From Xanthobacteraceae bacterium (lineage in GTDB: Bacteria; Pseudomonadota; Alphaproteobacteria; Rhizobiales; Xanthobacteraceae), in the NCBI GenBank assembly GCA_030041005.1, contig JASHOR010000164.1:23186-87185 (forward strand): a stretch of 64,000 bases of DNA, read 5' to 3'. Every line of letters begins with the position of its first letter. Position 1 is the stretch's first letter. The notes beneath the pieces are model-generated. The model made no database searches, had not been told where the DNA came from, and worked only from the letters and a program-made list of their open reading frames with translations. The translations under genes were made by a program, and so were the position numbers. Shown here piece by piece: positions 7,566 to 16,142 of this stretch.

Positions 7566-8726
7566 ATGTATGATCCAGCAGCTCGTCGGTCTCCGAACTT
7601 GGCCTTTCTGTGGCCGGCCGTTGCGGCAGCGTCCATGAGTGAAATGGCGGGCCTGCTTGCGAAGCAGTTTGGCGATCTTGCGGTCGGCCCCGACGCCCCA
7701 TTGCTGCGTAAGCCCGAATGGGCAACACCGCACACGATCGCGCTTACGCTCAAATCGGTGTGGCTGCGGGATTTCAGCACAAATGCCGAGAGGGTCCCGA
7801 CGTTGCTGTGCGCACCTTTTGCCTTGCACGGCGCAGCGATGGTCGATTTTGCGCCGGGCCATAGTCTTGTCGCTGCGTTGCGCGACGCAGGATTGCAGCG
7901 CCTCTTCGTGACCGATTGGCGTTCAGCTACTCCAGACATGCGTTTTCTTGGCATCGACGATTATCTCGCCGATCTTAACGTGCTGGTAGACGACATCGGC
8001 GCCCCGGTCGATCTTGTCGGCGTCTGCCAGGGAGGCTGGTTGGCGCTCATCTATGCCGCGCGCTTTCCAGGAAAGATGCGCAAATTGGTGTTGGCTGGTG
8101 CGCCGATCGATGTACACGCAGTGCCGTCCGCACTCTCGATGCTTGCTGAGGGAAGCCCGCTGACACTTTTCCATGAGCTGGTCCGGCTCGGCGACGGGCT
8201 TGTGCCCGGGCGGAGAGTACTAAAATTCTGGGGACCAGCATCGGTAACCGCGGAAGACGTGAGGCAAATCCTGGAAACGGAGGAACAGGCCAATTCCGTC
8301 GCCTTCCGCCGGCTCGAGTTGGCGTTCCAAGACTGGTATGCTTGGACCGTAGACCTTCCGGGACCCTTTTTTATCGAAACGGTAGAGAAGCTCTACAGGC
8401 GAAACGAGCTGGCAACAGGCCGCTTTGTAGCATTAGGGCGGCGGATCAATCTAACCGCAATCAGGTCACCAATTTTCCTGCTGGCGGCACGCGACGACGA
8501 ATTGGTAACACCGCCACAGCTTTTTGCTGCCGAGCGTCTGGTCGGCACGCCTGCGCGGCATATCCAAAAGACAGTGGCGCCATGCCGGCATGCCGGATTG
8601 TTCTTAAGCAAGAGAACTCTCCGAGAGGTTTGGCCAAGGATCGCCCGCTGGATCGACGAACCTGTTCATTCGGTCGCGCAGCGTGAAAAGGCTTGCCATC
8701 AGAATTTATCGATCGAGCACGTTTGA
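7566..8726 (+). CDS. PhaC/PhaZ-like alpha/beta hydrolase with cysteine nucleophile
   Basis: A 386-residue alpha/beta-fold protein related to polyhydroxyalkanoate synthases. The PHA-synthase-type box GVCQGG puts Cys at about residue 154 in the nucleophile position. It is preceded by DFAPGHSLVAALRDAGLQRL and followed by ARFPGKMRKLVLAGAPID. The acid and base candidates are the Asp pair in AARDDELVTPP (about 310) and His in HAGLF (about 342). It is shorter than class I PhaC. A polymerase, depolymerase or thioesterase role cannot be separated. I chose the ATG at 7566, with GGGAG upstream. The adjacent anaerobox suggests low-oxygen expression. Confidence 0.75.
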   Translation: MYDPAARRSPNLAFLWPAVAAASMSEMAGLLAKQFGDLAVGPDAPLLRKPEWATPHTIALTLKSVWLRDFSTNAERVPTLLCAPFALHGAAMVDFAPGHSLVAALRDAGLQRLFVTDWRSATPDMRFLGIDDYLADLNVLVDDIGAPVDLVGVCQGGWLALIYAARFPGKMRKLVLAGAPIDVHAVPSALSMLAEGSPLTLFHELVRLGDGLVPGRRVLKFWGPASVTAEDVRQILETEEQANSVAFRRLELAFQDWYAWTVDLPGPFFIETVEKLYRRNELATGRFVALGRRINLTAIRSPIFLLAARDDELVTPPQLFAAERLVGTPARHIQKTVAPCRHAGLFLSKRTLREVWPRIARWIDEPVHSVAQREKACHQNLSIEHV

Positions 8727-9124
8727 CCCATACAGCGGAGGGAACGGAGAAATGAAGGCGTTGCAGCGCACTATCGTACCGCGGCGACGGCAGAGGCATT
8801 ATTCCTATAATGTCCGATCGAGCGCTTTCACGATGGGACGTATCGTAATCGGAGACCCACTATGCAGGAGCTCCGAACCTACGGGCGGATCGTGTTGGCG
8901 GACATCGCAAGCGTCCGCCGCGCCTCGATCTCGGCATGGGCCATACTTCATCTGTTGTCGGCCTTAGCTTGGTCCGCTGAACGCGCCGAACATTGATTTC
9001 GCTCAAACCCATACCGCCGACTCGCCAGTGAGCGGACGATCCACTTGAACAATGTCAACCGGCCAATCCGCAGGACGGACAATTACGCGGCCGTCGGGCT
9101 GAAAGCGAGACAGGAGAGGCAGCA
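8727..9124. other. Intergenic stretch without a recognisable gene
   Basis: About 400 bp. The only candidate is a 44-codon frame from the ATG at 8862, preceded by GGAG, beginning MQELRTYGRIVLADIASVRR. I do not recognise it. No anaerobox, repeat or strong hairpin was evident. Confidence 0.4.
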
Positions 9125-9286
9125 GTGACGCGCCAAATGGCGCCAATCTACCACGCGATAAAACCGGCAGCGCCGATGCAGGGCAAAAGGGACCCGCCCA
9201 TTCCGGTTGCCGGCGAGGAGCCTTTGCACCGAAGCCGATCAGCCCAGTTTGCTATCGAGAGTGATGAGTCGAAACCGCCCTCATGA
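9125..9286 (+). CDS. Possible 53-residue protein
   Basis: A GTG-started short frame has a very good ribosome binding site (AGGAGAGG about 6 nt upstream). Its product begins VTRQMAPIYHAIKPAAPMQG, is basic and proline-rich, and matches no family I know. Its 3' end overlaps the 3' end of the opposite-strand CBS remnant by 35 bp, so it may be chance. The ribosome binding site is the only positive evidence. Confidence 0.28.
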   Translation: MTRQMAPIYHAIKPAAPMQGKRDPPIPVAGEEPLHRSRSAQFAIESDESKPPS

Positions 9287-9671
9287 CTTCCGCCGCGGTT
9301 CGTTGCGATGCGGCGTGGGAGATGTCGCCAAGACTCAGCGTACCGACCATTCGCTTGTGTTCGTCGATCGCGGGAAGCCGCCAAACTTGATTGGTCTCCA
9401 TGATGTGGGCCGCGTCTTTGGCGCTGCAGCCCGCAGAGCACCAGATGATGCCCTTGGTCATGACATCCCGCGCGGTGAGCCCCATCGATACCTTAGCCGT
9501 TTGCGAGCCCTCCTCGGACGGCGATATCGCGGTCCGTCACCATGCCGATCAGTCTGTCGTTCTCGCCGACCGGAAGGGCGCCAACATCGTACTGTTTCAT
9601 CTTTTTAGCGAGCGTCCTGACCGATGCGATATCCATTGGATGCCCTTATGCATGATCTCCTTGACTTTCAT
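9252..9671 (-). pseudogene. Two-CBS-domain protein remnant
   Basis: The minus strand starts at the ATG at 9671 (AAGGAG upstream) with MKVKEIMHKGIQWI. It then loses frame and continues as LAKKMKQYDVGALPVGENDR and IGMVTDRDIAVRGGLANG in another frame. A final open piece from 9485 is SMGLTARDVMTKG, then VWRLPAIDEHKRMVGTLSLG and HAASQRTAAEVMRAVS. Together these make two CBS motifs, the adenosyl-nucleotide-sensing fold common in stress clusters. There are at least two frameshifts and an in-frame stop. A weak dyad (TTGATCTATGTCGA, 9723-9736) lies upstream of the start. Confidence 0.72.
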
Positions 9672-9911
9672 CGGAGTTCTCCTTGTTGCAGGAAAACGTA
9701 GTCTTAGCGCTGGCTTGGCTTCTTGATCTATGTCGAAGCCAGGCCGAGTTATCAGTGTTCCACTTGTCGGCAGACTCTGTGGTTTAATACCGCTCCCCCC
9801 ACCCCAGGAGCTGGAGGCGTCTGAGCCCCCCCTTATCGGCGAAATTCTCGGCTGCTGGAGTGCCGATCATCTATTACAGCGCGGAACGCCGATTGATTCC
9901 AATTCACCGAG

Positions 9912-9925
9912 TTGATCTAGCTCAA
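9912..9925. promoter_or_regulatory. FixK/FNR-type anaerobox (box C)
   Basis: TTGATCTAGCTCAA is an exact TTGA-N6-TCAA dyad, 78 bp before the likely ATG (10004) of the CheB-CheR remnant and the VIT transporter downstream. Confidence 0.72.
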
Positions 9926-10003
9926 TGCCGTCTGCCACCGGAGCAGGGCAGAAAATATCACCGCGAAATCGTTCCTCCGAGGCAAGCTCCTTCCTGTGAG
10001 ATA

Positions 10004-10993
10004 ATGCACGATAGGACCGGCAAAAGCCCCGTTAGTGGGAATCCGATTATAGTTGGAAACGGCGCCCCGGCCGGTGGTGTGCAGGCGCTGCAGACCTTGC
10101 TCGATGCGCTGCCCGACGGCACTGGAGCCAGCTTCGTGGTGGTCGTCCATCTGGATCCGCGGGCTCATAGCGATCTTGCTGGCATCCTTGCGTCGCGCAC
10201 GCGCATGTCAGTTGTGCAGGTCCAGACGCGGGAGCAATTGCGGCCGAACCACGCTTACGTCATTCCGCCCGATCGCCGGCTGCAGATAAGCGATCACGAG
10301 ATTGCGGCTGCGGAATTCGACAAGCCGCGCGGCCAGCGCACCGCGATCGATCTGTTTTTTCGCTCCTTAGCTGAGAAGACCAGCGACGGTTTTGCTGTCG
10401 TTCTTACTGGCGCTGGCTCCGACGGGGCGATCGGCGTGCGCGCCGTCAAAGAAGCAGGAGGCATCGTCCTCGTCCAGGATCCCAAAGAGGCTGAACACGC
10501 GTCGATGCCTCGCAGCGCCATCGCCACCGGCGTAGCTGACCTTGTTCTGCCGCTCCGCGAGCTGGCGGTGCACCTGGTCGAGCTTATCGAGAAAAAACGG
10601 AGCGATCCCGAAACCGGTGAACTCGATCAGGAACTGCTGGGGCGCATTTTCGCGCATGTGACCCTGCGGACTGGGCACGACTTTTCGAAGTACCGGCGCT
10701 CCACCGTCATGCGCCGTGTCGCGCGCCGGATGCAGGTCACGCGAACCGACAGCTTGCAAGCCTACTATAACTTTTTGCATGACAACGCCGGCGAAGCGCA
10801 GGAGCTCCTGGGCGACCTGCTCATCTCGGTGACCACATTCTTCTGCGATGCAGAAGCGTTCGAGTTTCTCAAAGCCGGCATTATCCCGCAGCTCTTTAAG
10901 GGCAAGGACCCAAACGAGCCCATCCGCGTCTGGGTTCGAGCCTGGCGTGGACGGGACCGCGACCGCCGCGACGATTCGCACCGGAGTCGATGA
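10004..10993 (+). pseudogene. CheB-CheR hybrid, truncated and with a mutated CheB nucleophile
   Basis: The frame encodes a CheB methylesterase domain (about residues 10-190) and the start of a CheR methyltransferase domain (about 205-310: LGRIFAHVTLRTGHDFSKYR, RRVARRMQVTRTDSLQAYY, LLGDLLISVTTFF). It is the N-terminal part of the large CheB-CheR-PAS-kinase hybrids. It breaks at PIRVWV, where the CheR AdoMet site should follow, into an unrelated Arg-rich tail. The CheB nucleophile motif reads GAPAGG instead of GASAGG, so the catalytic Ser is Pro. His (VVVHLDP) and Asp (GAGSDG) remain. The stop overlaps the start region of the VIT gene (TGAATG). I regard it as non-functional. Confidence 0.75.
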
Positions 10994-11728
10994 ATGCCGA
11001 ACGCACTCGAGCATAGCCACGACGAACAGGCGATCCGCGAGCGCCTCGGCCAAGGCCTGCGCAGAAATTACCTGCGGGACTGGATCTACGGCGGCATCGA
11101 CGGCACCGTTACCACGTTTGCGATCGTCGCCGGGGTGGTGGGCGCGGACCTGTCGGCCGCCGTCATGCTGATATTGGGGTTCGCCAATCTCGTCGCCGAC
11201 GGTTTTGCCATGGCGGCCGGCAGTTACAGCGGCACCAAGGCCGAACGAGACGATTACGAGCGCGTGCTCGCAGTCGAGCACCGGCACATCGAACTTGAAC
11301 CGGAGGGCGAACGCGAGGAAATCCGCCAGATTTTTGCGGCGAAGGGGTTTTCAGGCGACGATCTCGAACGGGTCACCAGCGTGATTAGCTCCGACCGAAC
11401 GCTGTGGGCAAAGACGATGGCGACGGAGGAGTATGGTCTTTCGCCGGCTCTGCGGTCGCCCGTGCTGGCGGCGCTGAGCACTTTCGCCGCGTTTATTCTG
11501 TGCGGCTCCGTGCCCCTCGTCAGCTATCTCTCGACTGGCGATCTTATCGCCTGCGTGGTCGCCACGGGAGCGACCTTCTTCGGCGTCGGCGCCGTCAAGA
11601 GCCGCTGGTCGCCAGCCGGATGGTTGCGATCCGGCCTAGAGACATTCATCATTGGCATGGGCGCCGCCGTCCTAGCATTTGTGGTTGGTTTTGCGCTGCG
11701 CGCATCCTTCAAGTTATCGCTAACTTGA
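10994..11728 (+). CDS. VIT1/CCC1-family iron/manganese transporter
   Basis: A 244-residue membrane protein of the VIT1/CCC1 family, which moves Fe2+ or Mn2+ across membranes. The N-terminal signature is LRDWIYGGIDGTVTTFAIVA, followed by GADLSAAVMLILGFANLVAD and an acidic cytosolic metal-binding loop (ERDDYERVLAVEHRHIELEP, about 85-105). Three more hydrophobic spans form the C-terminal half. Length is normal. The ATG follows directly on the stop of the CheB-CheR remnant, so translation may once have been coupled. The anaerobox upstream of that remnant may drive it. Confidence 0.88.
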   Translation: MPNALEHSHDEQAIRERLGQGLRRNYLRDWIYGGIDGTVTTFAIVAGVVGADLSAAVMLILGFANLVADGFAMAAGSYSGTKAERDDYERVLAVEHRHIELEPEGEREEIRQIFAAKGFSGDDLERVTSVISSDRTLWAKTMATEEYGLSPALRSPVLAALSTFAAFILCGSVPLVSYLSTGDLIACVVATGATFFGVGAVKSRWSPAGWLRSGLETFIIGMGAAVLAFVVGFALRASFKLSLT

Positions 11729-11773
11729 TCGCAAGGCAGGCAGGCCGGCGTTCCGCGACGGCGCACTCCGCAT

Positions 11774-11787
11774 TTGTTTCAGATCAA
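11774..11787. promoter_or_regulatory. FixK/FNR-type anaerobox (box F, one mismatch)
   Basis: TTGTTTCAGATCAA matches TTGAT-N4-ATCAA at 9 of 10 positions. It ends 86 bp before the ABC permease start at 11874. Confidence 0.45.
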
Positions 11788-11873
11788 TGCCGGTTCCTTG
11801 CAGGCGTACGCTGTTGTGCAAGGCGCCAATCGTAGGTCTTACACCCTGATCATAGACCGCGCGAGCACGGGAT

Positions 11874-13610
11874 ATGGAGCAGCACGCGGAAATACTTGGA
11901 GGCGCAGCTTGGCGCCCGCGACGCCCGAATTGGCGCGACCTCTTGGCGCTGGTGCTGATCGTCACGATCATTGTCCTGGTCGGCTCGGCGGCAAGGCAAA
12001 TGCTGGAGCCTTTCGCCGTTGCACGGCAGACCGAAATTTCGCTGTCGCCAGCGATGTTGCCAGGTTATGCGTTGCGCACGATCATGCGCATGCTTGCAGC
12101 GCTAGTGGCCTCGCTGGTTTTTACGTTCACCTACGGCACTTTGGCGGCTAAGAGTCGCCGCGCGGAAATGGTGCTGATCCCGTTGCTGGACGTGCTGCAA
12201 TCCGTACCTGTGCTCGGCTATCTGTCGTTCACCGTAGTCTTTTTCGTTTCACTGTTCCCTGGCCGCGTGTTGGGCGTGGAGCTCGCCGCGATTTTTGCGA
12301 TCTTCACGAGCCAAGCGTGGAACATGGCGTTTAGCTTTTTTCAGGCCTTGCGCACTGTTCCCCAGGATCTCGACGAAGCTAGTCGCGCTTTTCGCTTTTC
12401 TGCCTGGCAACGGTTCTGGCGCCTTGAAGTACCGTTCGCCATGCCCGGCCTGATCTGGAACACAATGATGTCAATGTCGGGCGGTTGGTTTTTCGTGGTC
12501 GCCTCGGAGGCAATTTCGGTCGGCGGGCTGCACGTCGCATTGCCTGGAGTCGGCTCCTATGTCGCGCGCGCCATCGAAGAGCGCGATCTTACGGCCGTGG
12601 GCTGGGCGATCCTTGCCATGACGATGACGATATTGATCTACGATCAGCTGCTTTTTCGCCCGTTGGTCGCGTGGGCGGATAAATTCCGTTACGAACAGAC
12701 CGCTACAGCAATAGTGCCGAAGAGCTGGATCATTGATCTGTTCCGCCACACCGGCCTGTTGCGGGCTTTCGTCGGCTCGATTGGCACCATGGCGCAGTCC
12801 GCTGTACGCGCCCGGCTCTCGGTCCGCCTCCCGCTTTGGCCGCGCCAGAAGGCAATCCTGCCGTCCTACTTGATGGATATCGTCTGGTACGGGGCGGTAC
12901 TGCTGCTCGTTGTCGACCTCGGCTGGGTGCTGCTGCGCTTTGCCGGCGCCGAACTGTCGTGGACAGATTTACTGGCCGCGGCGACCAATGGCGGCATTAC
13001 ATTGCTGCGCGTTGTCGTGCTGATCGTGATCGCGACGCTTGTCTGGGTACCGATCGGCGTCGGCGTGGGCCTTAATCCTGCCTTGACCGAAAAAGTGCAG
13101 CCGCTGGCGCAGTTTCTTGCCGCGTTTCCTGCCAATCTGCTGTTTCCAGTCGCGGTTTATCTGATCGTGCGTTTCCACCTCGCACCGGCGATCTGGTTGA
13201 GCCCGCTCATGATATTGGGGACGCAATGGTACATTCTGTTCAACGTGATCGCCGGCGCCAGCGCCTTTCCCACCGATTTTACCGAGGCCGCCGCGACATT
13301 CCGGATCCGCGGCTGGCGATGGTGGCGCGACGTTATGCTGCCGGGAATCTTTCCATATTATGTGACCGGCGCAATCACGGCTTCGGGCGGCGCGTGGAAT
13401 GCAAGTATCGTATCCGAGTTGGTGAGCTGGGGCTCGACCCGGATCAATGGGGGCGGGCTCGGCGCCTATATCGCGCAGATGACTGAGGCCGGCGATTATC
13501 CGCGCATCGCGCTTGGCATCGCCGTCATGTCGGTCCTAGTGGTCGGCATGAACCGTCTCTTATGGCGGCCGCTTTATGCACTCGCCGAAAGCCGAATGCG
13601 GCTCGATTGA
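11874..13610 (+). CDS. ABC transporter permease with two fused NitT/TauT-type domains
   Basis: A 578-residue inner-membrane permease made of two tandem binding-protein-dependent permease domains (about 60-270 and 335-570), so one polypeptide replaces the usual dimer. Each domain has the ATPase-coupling loop: EASRAFRFSAWQRFWRLEVP in the first half and EAAATFRIRGWRWWRDVMLP in the second. These match the sulfonate/nitrate/taurine subfamily. The ATPase gene follows with a short gap or overlap. No periplasmic binding protein is encoded nearby, so the substrate is unknown. One mismatch anaerobox lies upstream. Confidence 0.9.
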   Translation: MEQHAEILGGAAWRPRRPNWRDLLALVLIVTIIVLVGSAARQMLEPFAVARQTEISLSPAMLPGYALRTIMRMLAALVASLVFTFTYGTLAAKSRRAEMVLIPLLDVLQSVPVLGYLSFTVVFFVSLFPGRVLGVELAAIFAIFTSQAWNMAFSFFQALRTVPQDLDEASRAFRFSAWQRFWRLEVPFAMPGLIWNTMMSMSGGWFFVVASEAISVGGLHVALPGVGSYVARAIEERDLTAVGWAILAMTMTILIYDQLLFRPLVAWADKFRYEQTATAIVPKSWIIDLFRHTGLLRAFVGSIGTMAQSAVRARLSVRLPLWPRQKAILPSYLMDIVWYGAVLLLVVDLGWVLLRFAGAELSWTDLLAAATNGGITLLRVVVLIVIATLVWVPIGVGVGLNPALTEKVQPLAQFLAAFPANLLFPVAVYLIVRFHLAPAIWLSPLMILGTQWYILFNVIAGASAFPTDFTEAAATFRIRGWRWWRDVMLPGIFPYYVTGAITASGGAWNASIVSELVSWGSTRINGGGLGAYIAQMTEAGDYPRIALGIAVMSVLVVGMNRLLWRPLYALAESRMRLD

Positions 13611-13623
13611 GGAACGACACATC

Positions 13624-14928
13624 GTGGTCGACGCCGCTAACACCATCATCGACCTGCGCCGGATCGGCAAGGCTTTTGCCAAGCGCTCCGGCGAGCCGCT
13701 TCCGGTGCTCCAAGACATCAACATTTCGCTGCGGGAAGGAGAAATTCTCGGTCTTCTCGGCCGATCTGGATGCGGCAAGTCGACCTTGCTGCGGATTGCG
13801 GGCGGCCTCGTTCGGCCCACGACTGGCGAAGTCATCTATCGCGGCGCCCCGCTTGCCGGGCCCGCCGAAGGCATCGCGGTGGTGTTCCAGACTTTCGCAT
13901 TGTTTCCATGGCTCACGGTTCTGGAAAACGTCGAGGTGGGCCTCGACGCGCTGGGCCTGCCGCACGATCGGGCAGGGCAACGCGCGCAACAGGCCATCGA
14001 CCTCATCGGCCTCGATGGCTTCCAGTCCGCCTATCCGCGCGAGCTTTCCGGGGGGATGCGCCAGCGCGTAGGCTTCGCAAGAGCGATCGCCATTCAGCCC
14101 GAGGTACTTTTGATGGACGAGCCTTTTTCCGCGCTCGACATCCTGACCGCCGAGACGTTGCGCACGGATTTTCTAGATCTGTGGATAGAACGGCAGTTGC
14201 CGACAAAGGCGGTCCTCATGGTCACTCACAACATCGAGGAAGCAGTCCTGATGTGCGACCAGCTGGTCATTCTGTCGTCGAATCCCGCCCGCGTCGCCGC
14301 CAAAATTCCGGTCGCGTTACCGCGGCCGCGCAACCGACTGGACGAGGAATTCGGCAACATCGTCGATAAAGTCTACTCGGTGATCACCGCGCGGGCCATC
14401 GCCTCGATCGGTGCCTTCCGGCAAGTCCGTGAAGGGCTGGCGCAACCGCTGCCACGGGCCTCCGTCAATCGCATGAGCGGGCTTGTGGCGGTTCTCGCCG
14501 CGCCGCCTTACGACGGGCGCGCCGAACTGGACACGCTCGCCAGCTCGCTTTCGCTGGAAGTCAACGATCTTTTTCCGATCGTCGAGGGACTTCACATTAT
14601 GGAATTTGCGGAGCTAAAGGACGGCGCTGTGAAACTCACGGCCGCGGGAAATGTTTTTGCGCACAGCGACACGGAAGAGCGCAAACGGCTGTTCCGTGAA
14701 CATTTGCTGCGGTTCGTACCCCTGGCGGTGCACATCTGCCGCATCCTGCAAGAGCGCGAGGGCGGCCGGGCGCCGCGGGCGCGATTTGAGGTTGAGCTTG
14801 AGGATCACTTGAACCGGCGCGAGGCCGAACGGACGCTGCGCGCCGCGACAGCCTGGGGACGTTACGCGGAGCTGTTCGACTATAACGACAAGACCGGATC
14901 ATTCTCGATTATTTTGCATCGTCGCTGA
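13624..14928 (+). CDS. ABC transporter ATP-binding protein with C-terminal AAA-associated domain
   Basis: A nitrate/sulfonate-type ABC ATPase. It has Walker A GRSGCGKST, signature LSGGMRQR, Walker B VLLMDEPFSALD and the H-loop VTHNIEEAV. After about residue 275 it carries an extra 150-residue domain (from LVAVLAAPPYDGRAELDTLA to the end) of the AAA-associated PF09821 type, found with two-domain permeases like its partner. I prefer the GTG at 13624 (GAGGA upstream). The ATG at 13576 would overlap the permease by 35 bp. It energises the permease encoded just upstream. Confidence 0.9.
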   Translation: MVDAANTIIDLRRIGKAFAKRSGEPLPVLQDINISLREGEILGLLGRSGCGKSTLLRIAGGLVRPTTGEVIYRGAPLAGPAEGIAVVFQTFALFPWLTVLENVEVGLDALGLPHDRAGQRAQQAIDLIGLDGFQSAYPRELSGGMRQRVGFARAIAIQPEVLLMDEPFSALDILTAETLRTDFLDLWIERQLPTKAVLMVTHNIEEAVLMCDQLVILSSNPARVAAKIPVALPRPRNRLDEEFGNIVDKVYSVITARAIASIGAFRQVREGLAQPLPRASVNRMSGLVAVLAAPPYDGRAELDTLASSLSLEVNDLFPIVEGLHIMEFAELKDGAVKLTAAGNVFAHSDTEERKRLFREHLLRFVPLAVHICRILQEREGGRAPRARFEVELEDHLNRREAERTLRAATAWGRYAELFDYNDKTGSFSIILHRR

Positions 14929-15107
14929 GGCGGCTCAACCTCGGCCTTTGGCGGAAGCTTACTGCCCAGCATTATTTTGCGGTTTGTTGAGGCACAAAGC
15001 AGACCTCTCAACCGATAAGGAAACTGCCGTTTGCTTATCATCGGATCGGGCCGCATGGCCTTTGATCCGCCCAAGCGAAGAACGATCATTCCGCTCCCTG
15101 ATGTGAC

Positions 15108-15121
15108 TTGAGCTAGATCAA
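15108..15121. promoter_or_regulatory. FixK/FNR-type anaerobox (box D)
   Basis: TTGAGCTAGATCAA is an exact TTGA-N6-TCAA dyad, 54 bp before the ATG of the universal stress protein at 15176. Confidence 0.75.
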
Positions 15122-15175
15122 TGCGGGTTTTTTCAGCGGTGGATTGATTGCGTTATCATGGCTAGAGGTTCTATC

Positions 15176-15652
15176 ATGTACACGCATATTCTTCTTCCTA
15201 CCGACGGTTCAGAGCTCTCAAAGATGGCGCTTCATGAAGGTGTCGACTTGGCGAAAGCCCTTGAAGCTCGAGTAACGGTGATAACCGTAACGCCACCATT
15301 TCACGTGTCCAGCTTCAGTCCGTTCATGCTTCCGGACACGCCTGAGCAGCACCGGAAGCATATGGCGGCTCTAGCAACCCAAAACCTCGATGTAGCGAAA
15401 AAGATTGCCGGAGTGGCCGGCATTTCATGTGACGTCGTGCACGTCGAGCATGATCATCCTTACCGAGCAATCATCGATACGGCCCAGGACCGGGGATGTG
15501 ATGCGATCCTCATGGCCTCGCATGGTCAACGTGGCGTGTCAGCTGTTGTGCTTGGCAGCGAAACCCTGAAGGTGCTGACCCACAGCACTATCCCGGTTAT
15601 CGTATACCGTCAGCCACGCGCCAGTGTCGCTCAGCTGCTTGCCGCTTCATAA
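15176..15652 (+). CDS. Universal stress protein, UspA family
   Basis: A 158-residue single-domain Usp. It starts MYTHILLPTDGSELSKMAL, the usual first strand and Asp, and has the ATP-binding loop ASHGQRGVSAVVLGSET near residues 120-136, then VLTHSTIPVIVY. The G-2x-G-9x-G-S/T spacing is kept, so ATP binding is expected. I chose the ATG at 15176 because the family starts there, not the ATG six codons upstream. The anaerobox 54 bp upstream suggests induction under oxygen limitation. It is intact, unlike the copy near 1.5 kb. Confidence 0.92.
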   Translation: MYTHILLPTDGSELSKMALHEGVDLAKALEARVTVITVTPPFHVSSFSPFMLPDTPEQHRKHMAALATQNLDVAKKIAGVAGISCDVVHVEHDHPYRAIIDTAQDRGCDAILMASHGQRGVSAVVLGSETLKVLTHSTIPVIVYRQPRASVAQLLAAS

Positions 15653-15669
15653 ACCGATCTTGATCGCCC

Positions 15670-15758
15670 TCAGAACTTCAAGCGGACACGGAACTGCGCG
15701 CCGCGCGATAGATAACCGGCACGCCGTTCTGTATAGAAGTAATCGCCATTGATTTAGA
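15670..15758 (-). pseudogene. C-terminal tail of an outer-membrane beta-barrel protein
   Basis: The minus strand reads INGDYFYTERRAGYL then SRGAQFRVRLKF and a TGA (15670-15672). Alternating hydrophobic residues and a terminal Phe are the hallmark of a last barrel strand recognised by BamA. No upstream remainder is present, and an anaerobox covers the 5' edge. I take it as a gene stump left by a rearrangement. Confidence 0.4.
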
Positions 15759-15762
15759 TCAA
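15749..15762. promoter_or_regulatory. FixK/FNR-type anaerobox (box E, orphan)
   Basis: TTGATTTAGATCAA is an exact TTGAT-N4-ATCAA dyad and the best consensus match in the window. No intact gene begins within 300 bp on either side, so its target has probably been lost. Confidence 0.7.
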
Positions 15763-16142
15763 TCCACCCCCGCTTTTGGATATGGCTTTTTTTGCTAAAA
15801 GCTATGGGAGGAGGCCACGCCACGCAACGATCGCGCCTATCATTTCGACCACAGAAATCTCCTTATAAAGGTTTCTATCGGCGCGGGAGCAGCGGTTGTG
15901 CCAATGCTAACCACGACCGGACCCTAAGCGGCCGAGTGTGAATGCCATGTGAAGCGCACGGAAAATGCAAGAAGCTTGTAGGCAAGCACGACGCCATAAA
16001 CCCGCGGCCGATCTATCACTAATCGATGCGCTACGGGCAAGTTCCAGTGAACTTGACCTCGGGGCTATTGATCCAAACTCATTTGGGAAAAGAAAGGTCG
16101 GGCATCGCGCCCAGCCTGTTTGTTTGCTCGACTCGACTTCGC
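15763..16142. other. Intergenic stretch without a recognisable gene
   Basis: About 380 bp after the orphan anaerobox. Only short frames occur, and none has a family signature or ribosome binding site that I trust. Confidence 0.5.

Noticed and set aside
9723..9736. TTGATCTATGTCGA as a seventh anaerobox upstream of the CBS remnant
   Set aside because: Two mismatches in the right half; too weak to count with the others.
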